Assembly: GCA_003427395.1 (NCBI GenBank) | Contig: BFEA01000345.1 | Span: forward strand, 1,297,907-1,361,906 | Length of the DNA stretch: 64,000 nt | Origin: Chara braunii | Lineage: Eukaryota; Streptophyta; Charophyceae; Charales; Characeae | Reading direction: 5' to 3' | Shown here: in pieces, positions 45,734 through 55,711 of the stretch | Numbering within the stretch: the stretch's first letter is position 1 | Layout of the letters: the number at the start of each line of letters is the position of its first letter | Translations under genes and position numbers: made by a program | Notes under the pieces: generated by a model | Databases searched by the model: none | The model's input: only the letters and a program-made list of their open reading frames with translations | Told to the model about the DNA's origin: nothing

Positions 45734-46500
45734 CGCAGATCATGTGTTGGTTGTGGGGCTGCTGCAGCACCTGGGCTACTTGCTGAGCACCTTGTTGCTG
45801 CCAGAACATATGCAGATGTTCTTGTTTTTGTTGCAGCACTTGTTGCTGTTGGCAGCAGAGCTGCTGTTGCCATTGCACGTGCATTTGTTGGAAAAGCTGT
45901 TGTTGGTGTATCAGCCTCTGTTGGTGTTGCTGTTGGTAGTACTGTGCCATTTGGGCTTGCAAAAGAATGTGAAGCTGCTGTTCACATTCTTGGCGTTGCA
46001 TGGCTTGTTGCTGTTGCTGATGGTGGAGTTCCTGGACCTGCAACTGCGCTTGGCACAACAGCTGTGTTTGGGCTTGGTGTTGAAAGCATAGCTGTTGGTG
46101 TTGGTGTTGGTGTTGTCGCTGATGCTGTTGTTCTTGCGCGTGCAGTTGTTGTTGTTTTTGGAGGTCAAGGCAGTGTTGGTGCTGCTGTTGCTCCCTTGGC
46201 ATGTCGTGGCTTTGTTGGTGGACGTTACCGGCAATCATGTGTTGTGGTTGGTCTGCAGAGGACTGTTGGTATTCTGGTTCCATTCCGCAGCCCTGTTGCT
46301 CATCCTGGTTGTGTCGGGGTGGGTGTTGTCCCTCTTGTGATGGCAGGGGCTGGTGGTATTGCAATTCCTCCTCAAGGCAGCGGTATTGGCCTCAGTGCTG
46401 CTGGGCTTGTTGCTGGTCCTTCAGGCCCACGTGGTCCAGGTGGTGATCTTGGTAGGGCAGATGTAGCTGTGTGACCAGCTGCTGGTCATGGCCCAACAGC
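45480..46500 (-). pseudogene. Glutamine-rich segment of LINE ORF1-like region
   Basis: A 294-residue open stretch (46364-45480) in which roughly two fifths of residues are Gln, with His, Leu and Met ('EQQQHQHCLDLQKQQQLHAQ'). Built from CAG/CAA-rich DNA. The same strand continues from a Gln-rich stretch starting at about 46730 ('GQEQQLSKQQDLACQDQQLL'). Likely disordered; could be a low-complexity expansion rather than a conserved domain. Confidence 0.55.
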
Positions 46501-46502
46501 CC

Positions 46503-47150
46503 CTACTTTGCCTGGTCGAGGCAGCGATCCTGGCAACCCAGGAGTTGCTGTGTGACCTTCTCCCCCCACGCACCCTGCCTTCCAGGGGGGTCGTCCTGCG
46601 GGAGCTGGCAGGCCAGATCTTGCTGTTTCAGCAGTTGCTGATCTTGGCAGGCCAGATCTTGTTGTTTCGACAGTTGCTGCTCCTGTCCCACCAGCCCCTG
46701 CTTCTCTCCCGTGTGTGCGTGTTGATGCAGTTTGTCCTCCCCAAGGCAGTGGTGCTGGTCACAACTCAGCCCCTCCGGGGGGCCGTCCTGTGGGGGCGAC
46801 GGATCCGTGCCCGAGGCAGTCAATGGTAGGAGGGCAGCTAGTACCGATCGGGGGCCAGGACAAACTGCTCCTTTGACCTTTTTAATAAGCGAGATAGCTG
46901 TGAGCCACCTGTGCTGCCGCGATGGCTGTTCGGCGGTCATTTTTGGCACAGTAGTAGTGGCCAGGGTGTCGGGTTGCTGTTGATCAATGTCTGAAGACCC
47001 TTGTGCTTTCCTATCCTTCTTTGCCACGGGTTCTGCATTGGTAGGTGGGGGCCGTGGCCCTGAGGGGGCAGAGGAGGGGAGTGGGAGCAGGGGGGGTTTA
47101 GGCGTGACGTTGGCCTTGGCCAACTCCCAAGATTTGAAGATAAGCCCACC
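46503..47150 (-). pseudogene. LINE ORF1-like region, N-terminal part
   Basis: Pro/Ser-rich then Gln-rich sequence ('KPPLLPLPSSAPSGPRPPPT', 'QGSSDIDQQQPDTLATTT'). It contains imperfect tandem copies of 'SKQQDLACQDQQLLKQQD'. The true boundary with element H gag is unresolved. Confidence 0.4.
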
Positions 47151-47290
47151 ACCGTTGGTGAGGCTACCTTCGTGGTGACCTTTTTGCCTCGACATGTACG
47201 CGACGTGTGGCCATAATTGCCACAGTTCATGCAAGTGCCCCTAGCAACTCGGTCCCTCCACACCTCGTAATCCAAACCAAGCTTTACCCA
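47151..47290 (-). pseudogene. Element H gag nucleocapsid (CCHC knuckle)
   Basis: 'DYEVWRDRVARGTCMNCGNY' then 'GHTSRTCRGKKVTTKVASP'. CX2CX4HX4C is intact (CMNCGNYGHTSRTC). Homologous to element B 'MWRDRYTRQACIRCGQYGH'. Separated from the capsid by the rps2 fragment and from pol by the LINE. Confidence 0.85.
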
Positions 47291-47460
47291 GAATGCAAAT
47301 CAGAATTCCATGGCCATACTTGAAGCTAGTCAATTACATATACCGATTGTGTGTTTGATAGATTCAGATATTCCAAGCAAATTACAACAAAGAATTCATT
47401 ATCCCATCCCTGTGAATGATGATTCTTTAGAGTTTATATATCTTGTTTGTCATTTAATTG
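47291..47460 (+). pseudogene. rps2: Organellar ribosomal protein S2 (rps2) fragment
   Basis: About 170 bp of distinctly AT-rich sequence inside element H gag, in opposite orientation. The plus-strand translation is open and reads 'MAILEASQLHIPIVCLIDSD', 'IPSKLQQRIHYPIPVNDDS' and 'LEFIYLVCHLI'. The order EA..L.IP...L.DSDIP...YPIP.NDDS is the C-terminal signature of ribosomal protein S2; this DSDIP form is what I associate with plant mitochondrial rps2. Gag homology stops at 47461 and resumes at 47290. Most likely a nuclear insertion of mitochondrial DNA (NUMT). A plastid origin is less likely. Confidence 0.72.
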
Positions 47461-49045
47461 CGGGTGTCCCTTTGTCTCCCTGACCCGTGGACCGTCCTAC
47501 CTTCTTCTTCCCGGTACCCCTAGCCTTTTCTTTGATGGGTGCCACGACTCCACCATCTGAAGTCTCACTAGCCCCATCCTGCTCTGTCAACTCCCCAAGG
47601 TCTGGGAAATCGTCAATCTCAGTCGTTTGACCATCGTGGTCAATGAACATTAACTGACCCTTTTTCTTCCAATCTTGGGGTAGTCTCTTCCTACCATCAT
47701 GAGATGCCTTATGAGCAGATCCCAGCTTTGCCTCTATATCCAAAGCTTTCTTACTAAAAGAAGCGAAGGTGTGCTGTTCGACATAGGCTTCATCGACCAG
47801 CTCGGTCCTCACCTCTCCAGGTAGGCACCTTAGGTAACCCGTCAGGAGAACCTGCTGGTCAAAGCGCACACCAGGTACCACGAGTAGTCGCTCTACGGTA
47901 TCCGTGAGCTCTCTAACATCCTTGAACCTACGGGCACAAAGATTGTTGATAGCATCGGTGGCCTTTTGAGCCCCTTGCGGGTCATGCCACCTGTTATACA
48001 CAGACCGTACGAACTCTTCCAATATCTGGGCCTGTGCCCAGGCATCGAAGTTTTGACCGTAGCCCTGCTGCTGCACTAAGCCATTCAACCAGCGGGCTGC
48101 TGACCCCTCTAAAAAGGAGGCAGCCACAACAACTTCTTGCTCTGGCCTCGTGAGCTTATGCCTCACATAAGTAGGCACAGTCCTCACCCAGGTGTCCAAG
48201 TCCTCTTCCTTCTTCCTATCACCAGAGAAGGGCTTGGGACTCATCAAAGGTATCTTAGGCATCACTACATAGGCTGCATGGGTCCAGGGGCTTGCTGTAG
48301 AGGCTGCATAGCCACTGAAACAGGCTGTTGCACACTAACTTGGGCCTGGCTTGATAGTGGAACTGTAGTTACCACTGTCGTGGATGGTACGACTGAGACT
48401 CTATGAACCGGACCACTAGTTGTTGCTAAACCACCTGGAGGGGGCATGCCAAACACAGGAGAGAAAGTTTGCCCTGTGTGTTGCGGCATCGATGAAGGAC
48501 CCGCACCCGCAGGGGGAACTACAGCAAACTGCGGCTGCCTCACCGCTGTGCAAGGAGCCCGAAGTTCAGCCAGGATTTGTTTCTGGCCTGCTACCAATTC
48601 GACGAGCAATTCCTGCTGGACATTCTGCGCTTCTGCCACTGAGAGAAGAGCATTACGCAGCACACGGCCAGCAGGGTCTAATGCCGCCTCATCTACTCCT
48701 TCCAGCCTGCCTAGCTCCTGCATTCTACTCCCTAGCCGAGCCTTCCTAAGTATGGTTTTTCTTCTCCTCTCTGCTGCTTCGTCCAGCTGCCGCTGTAGCT
48801 CATCCTGAAGTTCTTCTGCTTGCCGGATTTCTAAATCCTCCGCTGACTCGCAAGCTAGCAGTCTGACTAGTGGAAACCTGAGAACCACTCTGACTGAATC
48901 CTGACGAAGTGGACTGTGTAGAGACTTGCGACATAGATGAGGTAGCCATGGTTTCTCCGGTACTAGCTGAGACTCTAGTCTTGGCACTATCCTCAGCTGC
49001 CCTCACTCTCCTTGCCGCTGCTCTCTCTCTAGCCTCTCTCCGCAA
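47461..49045 (-). pseudogene. Element H gag (N-terminal and capsid)
   Basis: From about 49045 (Arg/Ala-rich, then Ser/Thr/Gln-rich 'STQSTSSGFSQSGSQVSTS'), a frame change near 48860, a helical segment ('EIRQAEELQDELQRQLDEAA' region), a Pro/Val/Gln linker, then, after a break at 48265, a 271-residue capsid block: 'MSPKPFSGDRKKEEDLDTWV', 'ASFLEGSAARWLNGLVQQQG', 'EFVRSVYNRWHDPQGAQKA', 'LRCLPGEVRTELVDEAYVEQ'. Ends at the rps2 fragment. Confidence 0.85.
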
Positions 49046-51355
49046 TCTTCTCTCGTCTCCTGGACCTACGAGCAGTCCCGCGAGTTGTCCTACGGTCGTC
49101 CACTAGCAACTCCTCCTCACTAGTGCTTGCATCACTCATGAGCTACAGTGTGTGTGATCTAAAGTAGAATCCACACTGAATCCTACCTTAGCCTGACACA
49201 CAACCGATTATGATACACAACTACTTACGGTCGTCCTGAACAGAAACAGCTAGGTGATATAGTTACAACTAATGCCAGGTCCTACATGATATATTAAATC
49301 TATTTTTAGATTACCCTGAAACAGATTGCAATACAGCAAAGATCTAATCTGTCTGTAGCTGTCTGTCAGTTGTTAGTCAAGTCTGTAACAACTAGATAAT
49401 CAAAAATAAAAATAACATCTCCTGTTGGAGATGTATGCTTGATGGCAGATTGTCTGTTTATTGCCACTGCGAAACAGTTACTGAAGTATGCTTGATGGCA
49501 GATTGTTTGTTTATTGCCACTGCGAAACAGTTACCGGAATCCCCCTTCCCCCTGTATCCTTCTTGAGTGGTCACTTTGTGTCAACGTTCCTGAGCATCTG
49601 GTTGAGCAGTGTGTCTGAAGGTGTGCAATCCGGCCCACCCCTGTGCCCCAAGTCATTGCCGAACATGCCAGTCCATCCACTCTTATTTATCCTCGTACGG
49701 AACGAGCCTTACCACCGGGTTTGATCTGGCTGATCAGGAGGAATTTAAGGAGAGCCCCCATCTCCGTAGGAATTATTTAACGTCGCAGACAGGACGACGA
49801 TCACAGCCAGAATCAACATCGAGTCCGCAGCCAGAAATATTTCTAGACGGTCTGGTAAGCAGCTCATTAAACCACCAGTACCCCCGAAGCACCTTTCCCG
49901 AACCATTCTTTTAGCAAGCCACCGAGCCGCTTTGTTTCGTGCGAGAGCAGCTAATGGACAGCAGACATACAATGGGGGACTGGTCGTTCAAAGCAGGCGA
50001 CTGGTACTTGTATGCGGATCTTTTTTTTTTTTTTTCCGTCCTCTTTTCTTTTGTTTTTCCCTTAGTGGGCTAAGTGTGGCTGTGAATGTCAGACGAGCTC
50101 TCAACGGCGGCGTTGACGGGACCTCGTCAGCTCACCCAAAAAAAATAGCAGCAGATGGGACTGGTTCAGGCGCACGACTTCTATGTATCATTCCGTGTTC
50201 TAGGGGAAGATTCATTCCCATTTTGTTGGTCTACAAGCGTAGCCAACGGGAACTTGAAGGACACACGAATTGAGCCCCTAGGCCCTCTACCTGACACGTA
50301 TCGTTTTTCTTCTTTTTTTTTTCCCAATTTAGTTTTTTTTTTTTTCTGGTTCAATTTGGATTCTCCATACCTCGTGCAGAAGCATGCTAATCTTCTTTGT
50401 ATCTTTCTATGCCTTGGGGGGATATGCATTCAAAAGTCCAGCGGCCTCACTCCAAGACACGCCACATTCACACAAAAAAAAAAGTTGCAAGGCCAGGCCC
50501 CAGTCCCTCCTGATCTCGACGCCGCCATCCACGCCGTTGTCGGAGGCAGGTTGGCAGGTTGTTTCAGATTTCCCGTGCACAGCTGTTCTTTTCCTTTTTT
50601 TTTTTTTGGTGCTTGTGTCTTCTCTGGTCGCTCGTTTTCGTTTTCGAAACGGGCTACCACCCGCAGCAGTGTCGAGGCTCTACCGAGCCTCTACCAGGCC
50701 TGTTGACACCATGAATTCAGGAAGTGGAAAAACTTTGGCTGGGCGGGGTACTGGTGGTTTAAAGGCTGGCATGCCCTGCACGACCTCTATTGCGCAAGCA
50801 GCGGTACCATGGACTGGCTGCCCAAGCATGCGTGTACTAGTCCCAGCGGGTGGGCATGGTGACCGTGACCCGAGTGTTTCGTCCAGGGCCCTTCAGAGGC
50901 TTCGCCCGTCTCCCACCAGCTTGCTGCCCAGGAAGAATGTCGACTCTCAAGGTTGAGCGCTCGCGATACCTCACATCGAGAGGACTCTCAAGACAGAACT
51001 CACTTCCTCACGGTAAGAAGAGATGAAGAGGGTAGATAAGGAAGAGAGCAACGTACCTCATAAATGCTGCCCCCAACCACAGATTTCTCACCGGTAACCT
51101 GATGTGCAATTATGATGACCGGTCTTTGCCTCAGCACAACCAACAGCAGAATGCGCTTCCACCTTGGCTTAATATGCCACATCAGCGAGTTCTTATCATC
51201 CAGCATACGCCCCGTATGTCACCACATAGCTCCCTGGCGCGCCCACTCTACCCTGGGCCGCCCAATGTTCAACGCCAATGCCTTATCACTGCCCCACACC
51301 TCATGCGAAGCACCAATAGCTATTGCGAAGAACCAATGAAGCGCAATATGAACCA
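49046..51355 (-). other. Element H leader; no gene except U6-like fragment
   Basis: Contains a 53-bp tandem duplication (49433-49485 and 49486-49538), T runs at 50021-50035, 50333-50345 and about 50599-50610, and sequence shared with the B leader (49622-49810; 50820-50960). The 50020-50690 part has no counterpart in B and probably represents insertions. No gene. Confidence 0.65.
50333..50425 (-). ncRNA. U6 snRNA-derived retropseudogene with poly(A) tail
   Basis: The minus strand contains GATACAAAGAAGATTAGCATG (split: GATACAAAGA and AGATTAGCATG), differing by one base from the conserved U6 core that carries the ACAGAGA box and AGC triad; here ACAGAGA is ACAAAGA. Then 'cttctgcacgagg', like U6 'CCCTGCGCAAGG', and 'caaatt', then 13 A (T run 50333-50345). 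The 5' stem region is poorly matched. A poly(A) tail on a U6 copy indicates LINE-style retroposition. Not a functional snRNA. Confidence 0.7.
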
Positions 51356-51367
51356 GCTCTGATACCA
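51356..51367 (-). other. Element H primer-binding site
   Basis: Exact TGGTATCAGAGC on the minus strand, three bases from the 5' LTR. Confidence 0.95.
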
Positions 51368-51370
51368 AAT

Positions 51371-52378
51371 TGCAAGGAAAATAAGCAACAGCGAGATGAC
51401 AATTCCAGTTCACACCATCACATTGAAAGCTAGATAGTCACACCGTGTCCAAAGAGCAGCATTGCACCAATAATACACCAATGGAGGTTCGTAGCACTGA
51501 AAACCGATGTTCATAGAGAGCATACTCTCTCCTCTCAACACAAGAGTCCAGTTCCTTCACTCTCACACTTGGCGCTCAGCGCCCAGCCTACTTCCTACAC
51601 AGCTACTACAGACTACGAAATGACAATGCAACTGTTGACATCAGCGGCAACCCGAAGTACTTGAAGATGTCACCCATATGCAGACCATCGCCAATACAAG
51701 GTAAGTGCCCTCACATCATCATCATCATCATCCACACCTGTCCTCTCATACCCGAAGACCACCCCTGCGCCTCACTGTGTATCCAAGCCGAGCCCACTAT
51801 GGAGGCTGGCTATGGCGCTGACCTCAGCAGCGCCCTGCACCCTCGCACGACCGCACGTGTGCAGCCTCTTGCTCCAATGCCGGCAGCCAGTCCACGAGCA
51901 ATCGCGCCAGCAGCGCTGCCGCCAGCCAGCAAGTGACCCCCTGAGGCAGCCAGGGCCGAGCTCTTTCCTTTATGGAAAGAGTTGGCCTGCTTGCGCAGCC
52001 TGGCTGCACTGGCCTGGGCCAAGAACCTTCCGGAAGGCCCCAGGAGGCTGCCTGTGTACAGCAGCTACTGGGCTGCTGGGCCTCGTGTGGTTGGGGGCCC
52101 AACTGTCTCTGTATGAGGCTGCGAATCACGCCCAGGGCCTGCATTCCTTGGAAAGGCCCGGAGGGCCGTGGAAGTGTCTGTGTTGCTCGGCCTGTGCTTT
52201 TCTCAACCAACTGGCGCGTCGCAACTGCCTGTACCCCCAAATATGAAATTGACAGTCGTAGGCCTCTTGTGAAATGTTAGGCCCGCCTTCACTTAGGGCG
52301 GGCACCTCCGCCTTCACTTAGGGCGGGCAATGCTGCAAACAGGGCCCCTTGGGCCTACCGAGGACCCTGATCCTTGCA
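51371..52378 (-). repeat. Element H 5' LTR
   Basis: TGCAAGG to CCTTGCA on the plus strand; pairs with 34427-35444. Contains (CAT)n at 51713 and AGGTAAGT at 51699-51706. Confidence 0.93.
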
Positions 52379-52797
52379 ATTTATTCTTTTCTGAAAATCG
52401 AATCTCCATTCTATCTCGCAAATTTTTTTGAAAACTGAAATCTTGCGAAGCCTACCAGCATTTCGTTTTAGGCATATTAGGAGGTTGCCATATTCTCAGA
52501 AACTGGATTAGTTCTTTTCTGAAAATCGCACCTCTACTCTATTTCGCGAAAAAAAAAATTCAAGATCGCATTTTTGTGAAAGCCGAAACTTTGCGAAACC
52601 TGGCCTAGATCTCGCTCATAGTACTCTTCTGACATGCCTCACTCATAGCAGATCGACGGACGTACAAAAAAAAAAAAAGGGGGGGTCATCTTCTTCTTTT
52701 ATTTTTTTATTTATTTAGTCTGTTGATTAGGACCGGGAGGAAAGTATAGTTGGGTCCCCTCCCACCCACCCCTTTGCATGCACTCCCGGGTTGGTAC
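52379..52797 (+). other. Element G leader, right part; no gene
   Basis: Continues the AT-rich repeat words seen left of H ('ttctgaaaatcg', 'catttcgttttaggcatatta'). Homopolymer runs near 52548 and 52665. No coding region. Confidence 0.7.
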
Positions 52798-52940
52798 AGT
52801 GCCACGTCAACAACAGTGCCACGTTAGCAGTGCCACATCAGCAACAGTGCCACGTCAGCAGTGCCACATCAGCAACAGTGCCACGTCAGCAATACCACGT
52901 CAGCAACAGTGCCACAGTGCCACATCAGCAGTGCCCCACC
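52798..52940 (+). promoter_or_regulatory. Tandem ACGT-box array before element G gag
   Basis: Alternating units CAGTGCCACGTCAGCAA and CAGTGCCACATCAGCAA. Four perfect CCACGTCA cores (near 52803, 52851, 52882, 52896) plus variants. CCACGTCA (TGACGTGG reversed) is the hybrid C/G-box recognised by plant bZIP factors. Function not shown; a minisatellite origin is possible. Confidence 0.6.
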
Positions 52941-52964
52941 ACCCTGACGGGCTCAGCTCTGGGC

Positions 52965-54541
52965 ATGCCAGGCCAACTGGCCAGTGAGTCCATTGCCGAG
53001 TACCGATAGCGTTTCGAAGCTCAGCTCGCACTAATCGAGGCTGAGGAACAGCGCCAGCTGGCAGCCGAGGCTGCCCGCCTACAAGCTGAAGCGGCGACAA
53101 CAGCTGAAAAGCAGCGGCTTCAAGCCGAAGCCGAAGCAGATACCCAGGCACGCCGCAAGGAGGCCCAAGATTTGTTACAGCGGCATGAAGCCACCAGCAT
53201 CGAAAAGCTCAGGTTTTGGCACTTTGAACCTTCCGAGGGGCACGACGACGCGACGCTGGAGGAGCAGCATAAGGAATTTTTGGCCAAGCTCATGACCCGG
53301 TTGGTTTACACCTGTAACCACCTGCAGTCGGAGCTGGCGAATCTTCGACGGGCGGTGTAGAACCACAAGGGTCTGCACGAGGATGCTACACGGGCACTTA
53401 ATTCCCGTGTACAGGTATTGGAGCAATCTGCACCAAGACCAGACGTTGGCGAGTCCAGCAGCACACATTCTACCCGCCAATTGGAGGAACGAGTTGACCA
53501 CGTAGTCGCAATGCTCGGCGACATTAGTACCTTCGCTGCACCAGCCACCATCAGCAAGCAGCTGGACACCTTGAAGACGGAGGTTCAGCAACTGCACCAG
53601 CTGCCTAACAAGGATGGCAACACCACGCAGCACTACAAGATGCCGACATTCCAAATCAAGAAGTTCGATGATTACACGCATCAAGACCCGGTCCTCTGGT
53701 GGGAGGGCTTTACGATGCAACTTCGGATTCTGTTCGTCCCCCCGCACTCGTACATTGGCGCGCTTTTCCTCAACTCAAAGGGCGGATGCCAGATCTGGCT
53801 GAGCCACCTGGCAACCGTCCACGGCGTCGACGTCGCAAATCTGGAAGATAAGATCTCTTGGGAAGAGTTAACACGGCTATGGAAGAAGCGGTTCATCGTG
53901 GACGACGCGCCAACACTCGCCATCAACCGCCTCTTTGCTATGAGGCAAGGCAACACGTCAACACGCGACTGGCTCACGGAATGGCAAAGATCGCGGCGAC
54001 GCCCGATCTCGAATTGCCATTTTCGCATCTGCGTCGCGAGTTCTACAACCGGTCATGTGCCGCCTTGAGCCTTGCACTTGGTGATCGCGACCAATACGCA
54101 ACCTTCGTTGACATCATCGACAAGGCAAGAGAGATCATCAAGACCAATAGGGCAGCTGCACACGAGAAATCAGCATGGCAGCCAACCTATGTGGAGAAAG
54201 GAAAATCTGGTCCGCGTCCTCAACATGTCGCTGCAGTCCAACCGGACAACATTGTGGAAGACCCGGCAGCCACCCAAGCATCACGTGAGGGAGATCAGGT
54301 GGCGGCTGTCCAACCGCGAAGCAACAACAACTCCCGAGGAAAAGGGAAGGCGAAAACCGCATCGCCGGCCGGAAACGGACAGCCAGTACCATGCGTCAAG
54401 TTTCACTTGACTGAGGCCGAATACAAGTGGCGAGGCCGATATGGCTGCTGCTATTGGTGCAACAGCACCAAGCACAAGACCTCCCAATGCCCGGATCAAG
54501 GCAAGGAGGATGTTCGGCCTCGCATCAACTCGGGAAACTGA
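52965..54541 (+). pseudogene. Element G gag
   Basis: From the ATG at 52965: an Ala/Glu/Gln coiled coil ('LIEAEEQRQLAAEAARLQAE'), then capsid ('QIKKFDDYTHQDPVLWWEGF', 'LTRLWKKRFIVDDAPTLAIN'), then 'IAATPDLELPFSHLRREFYN' and a zinc knuckle 'CYWCNSTKHKTSQC' (CX2CX4HX4C). Two in-frame stops (about 53008 and 53358) and one frame change near 53990. The natural stop TGA is 54539-54541, directly after the frameshift heptamer. Gag assembles the particle. Confidence 0.88.
54532..54538 (+). promoter_or_regulatory. Candidate programmed -1 frameshift site (GGGAAAC)
   Basis: In the gag frame the heptamer is phased G GGA AAC and is followed at once by the gag stop TGA. Slipping back one base gives GGG AAA CTG and enters the long open pol frame. 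The X XXY YYZ form GGGAAAC is a known retroviral slippery sequence. Ten bases downstream is a stem (54549-54556 with 54566-54573, one G-U) and farther on a GGCCGC/GCGGCC hairpin (54588-54606). Confidence 0.72.
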
Positions 54542-55711
54542 GTTGCGCGGGAGGTGAGGCGACTCCACCTCTCACTCCGTCGGATTCGGCCGCCTTGCTA
54601 GCGGCCTCCTACACATCAGGGGAGGATGCGAATGTCGCAAGTCCTCGGTTCACTTACGAGGATTATGTTGTCCACTTGGTCCCACCGTTGGACCAACCAC
54701 TCCACGTGCAACAATCCACCGCATGCACGGTTTCACCACCATCGGCAACCGATTCGGCAGCTTCGCCGCCANCACCATCGGCAACCGATTCGGCAGCTTC
54801 GCCGCCATCTATCGCCGGGGATTCGACAACATGGTCAAGACTTGAAGAGCTCGACCTATTGACGTTTGCGGACTTCCAATGGATGCCCCTTCCCCGGTCC
54901 GGTCGATTGTCGAAACCGCATTGCAACGTGCTGATGGCAGAATTGCGGGATTACTTACACACTGCAGTACCAGCTCCATTGATGGACGTCGGAGTAGAGG
55001 TTGTCGACCTTCACACCTACATTGCGAACATCGACCGTGAGTTCAGGACACAACGGTACGACGACATCGACGCACCATTGTTATATGTACGCATTCAGAT
55101 CAGAGAGGCGACCTGCTGCGCTTTGATCGATTGCGTAGCATCTCGCAACTACATGAGCCAGGACTTTATGGTACGCGCCGGCCTTGGCCCACGCATCCGA
55201 AGGAAGTCCCAACCTACACAAGTCACGTTGGCAGACGGTCACACGCAAAGTCAATCGACCGGTGCATTGACGACGTCCCCGTGTACTTTGCCCCGCATGC
55301 AAGCGAGGCGGTGTCCTTCGATATTTTAAACACCAAATTCGACATGATCTTGGGCATGTCATGGCTGCAAAGCGAGGATCACCTGGTGAACTTCTACCAC
55401 CGCACCGTTCACGTTCGTGATCGGAACGAGGTACTAGTCCCATGCACGGTGCCTCCTCCTCACCCTTCGATCAGCTGCCACGTGGTGTCCGCCGCAAGCA
55501 TGCGGACTTCCATCATCAGAGACGACATCGAAGAGATGGGGGTGTGTTTTCTCCACGCCCTCCCGCCCCATGATGCTTCATCGACGGACTCATCTTCGGA
55601 TCCACGCATCACCGAGCTTCTCGACGCCTACGGAGTAGTTCGGATCGGCCCATCCGCCACAAGATCATCCTCGAGGACGGGGCTGTACCTCCGCGTGGTT
55701 GCATCTACCGA
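54539..55711 (+). pseudogene. Element G protease region (pol N-terminus)
   Basis: Reads from the -1 frame ('GKLSCAGGEATPPLTPSDSA') through an acidic linker to 'ATCCALIDCVASRNYMSQDF': the protease motif DSGA has become DCVA, so inactive. A frame change near 55250 gives 'FDILNTKFDMILGMSWLQSE', the C-terminal lobe, and another near 55640 leads to RT. A 35-bp duplication around the N at 54772 adds PSATDSAASPP twice. Confidence 0.82.

Larger units (their letters stand above)
39064..47150 (-). mobile_element. LINE (non-LTR retrotransposon) inserted in element H
   Basis: Minus-strand element ending in a 15-A tail (39064-39078 as T on the plus strand) exactly where element H pol resumes. It encodes an ORF1-like region, an exonuclease/endonuclease/phosphatase-type endonuclease, a FADD-type RT and a zf-RVT domain, in LINE order. 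The 5' boundary lies somewhere at about 47100-47180, after the element H zinc knuckle; no target duplication was resolved. All ORFs are broken. Confidence 0.85.
34427..52378 (-). mobile_element. Element H: Ty3/gypsy element nested in G, carrying a LINE
   Basis: LTRs at 34427-35444 and 51371-52378, perfect PBS, PPT, and gag and pol on the minus strand. 4-bp flanks ATTT at 34423-34426 and 52379-52382 form a candidate target duplication. Its 18 kb comes from an internal LINE (about 8 kb), an rps2 fragment and retroposed bits in the leader. In the first 340 bp the two LTRs differ at about a dozen places by eye, fewer than in B. Confidence 0.93.

Noticed and set aside
45405-46474. Plus-strand ORFs of 228 and 301 residues opposite the Gln-rich region
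   Set aside because: Antisense shadows of CAG-type repeats (Leu/Val/Ala-rich), without any domain; the minus strand is continuous with the LINE.
52791-53009. Repetitive ORFs rich in CHVSNSAT over 52778-53009; CRISPR-like spacing
   Set aside because: They are translations of the ACGT-box minisatellite; units are contiguous with no unique spacers, and this is a eukaryotic leader.
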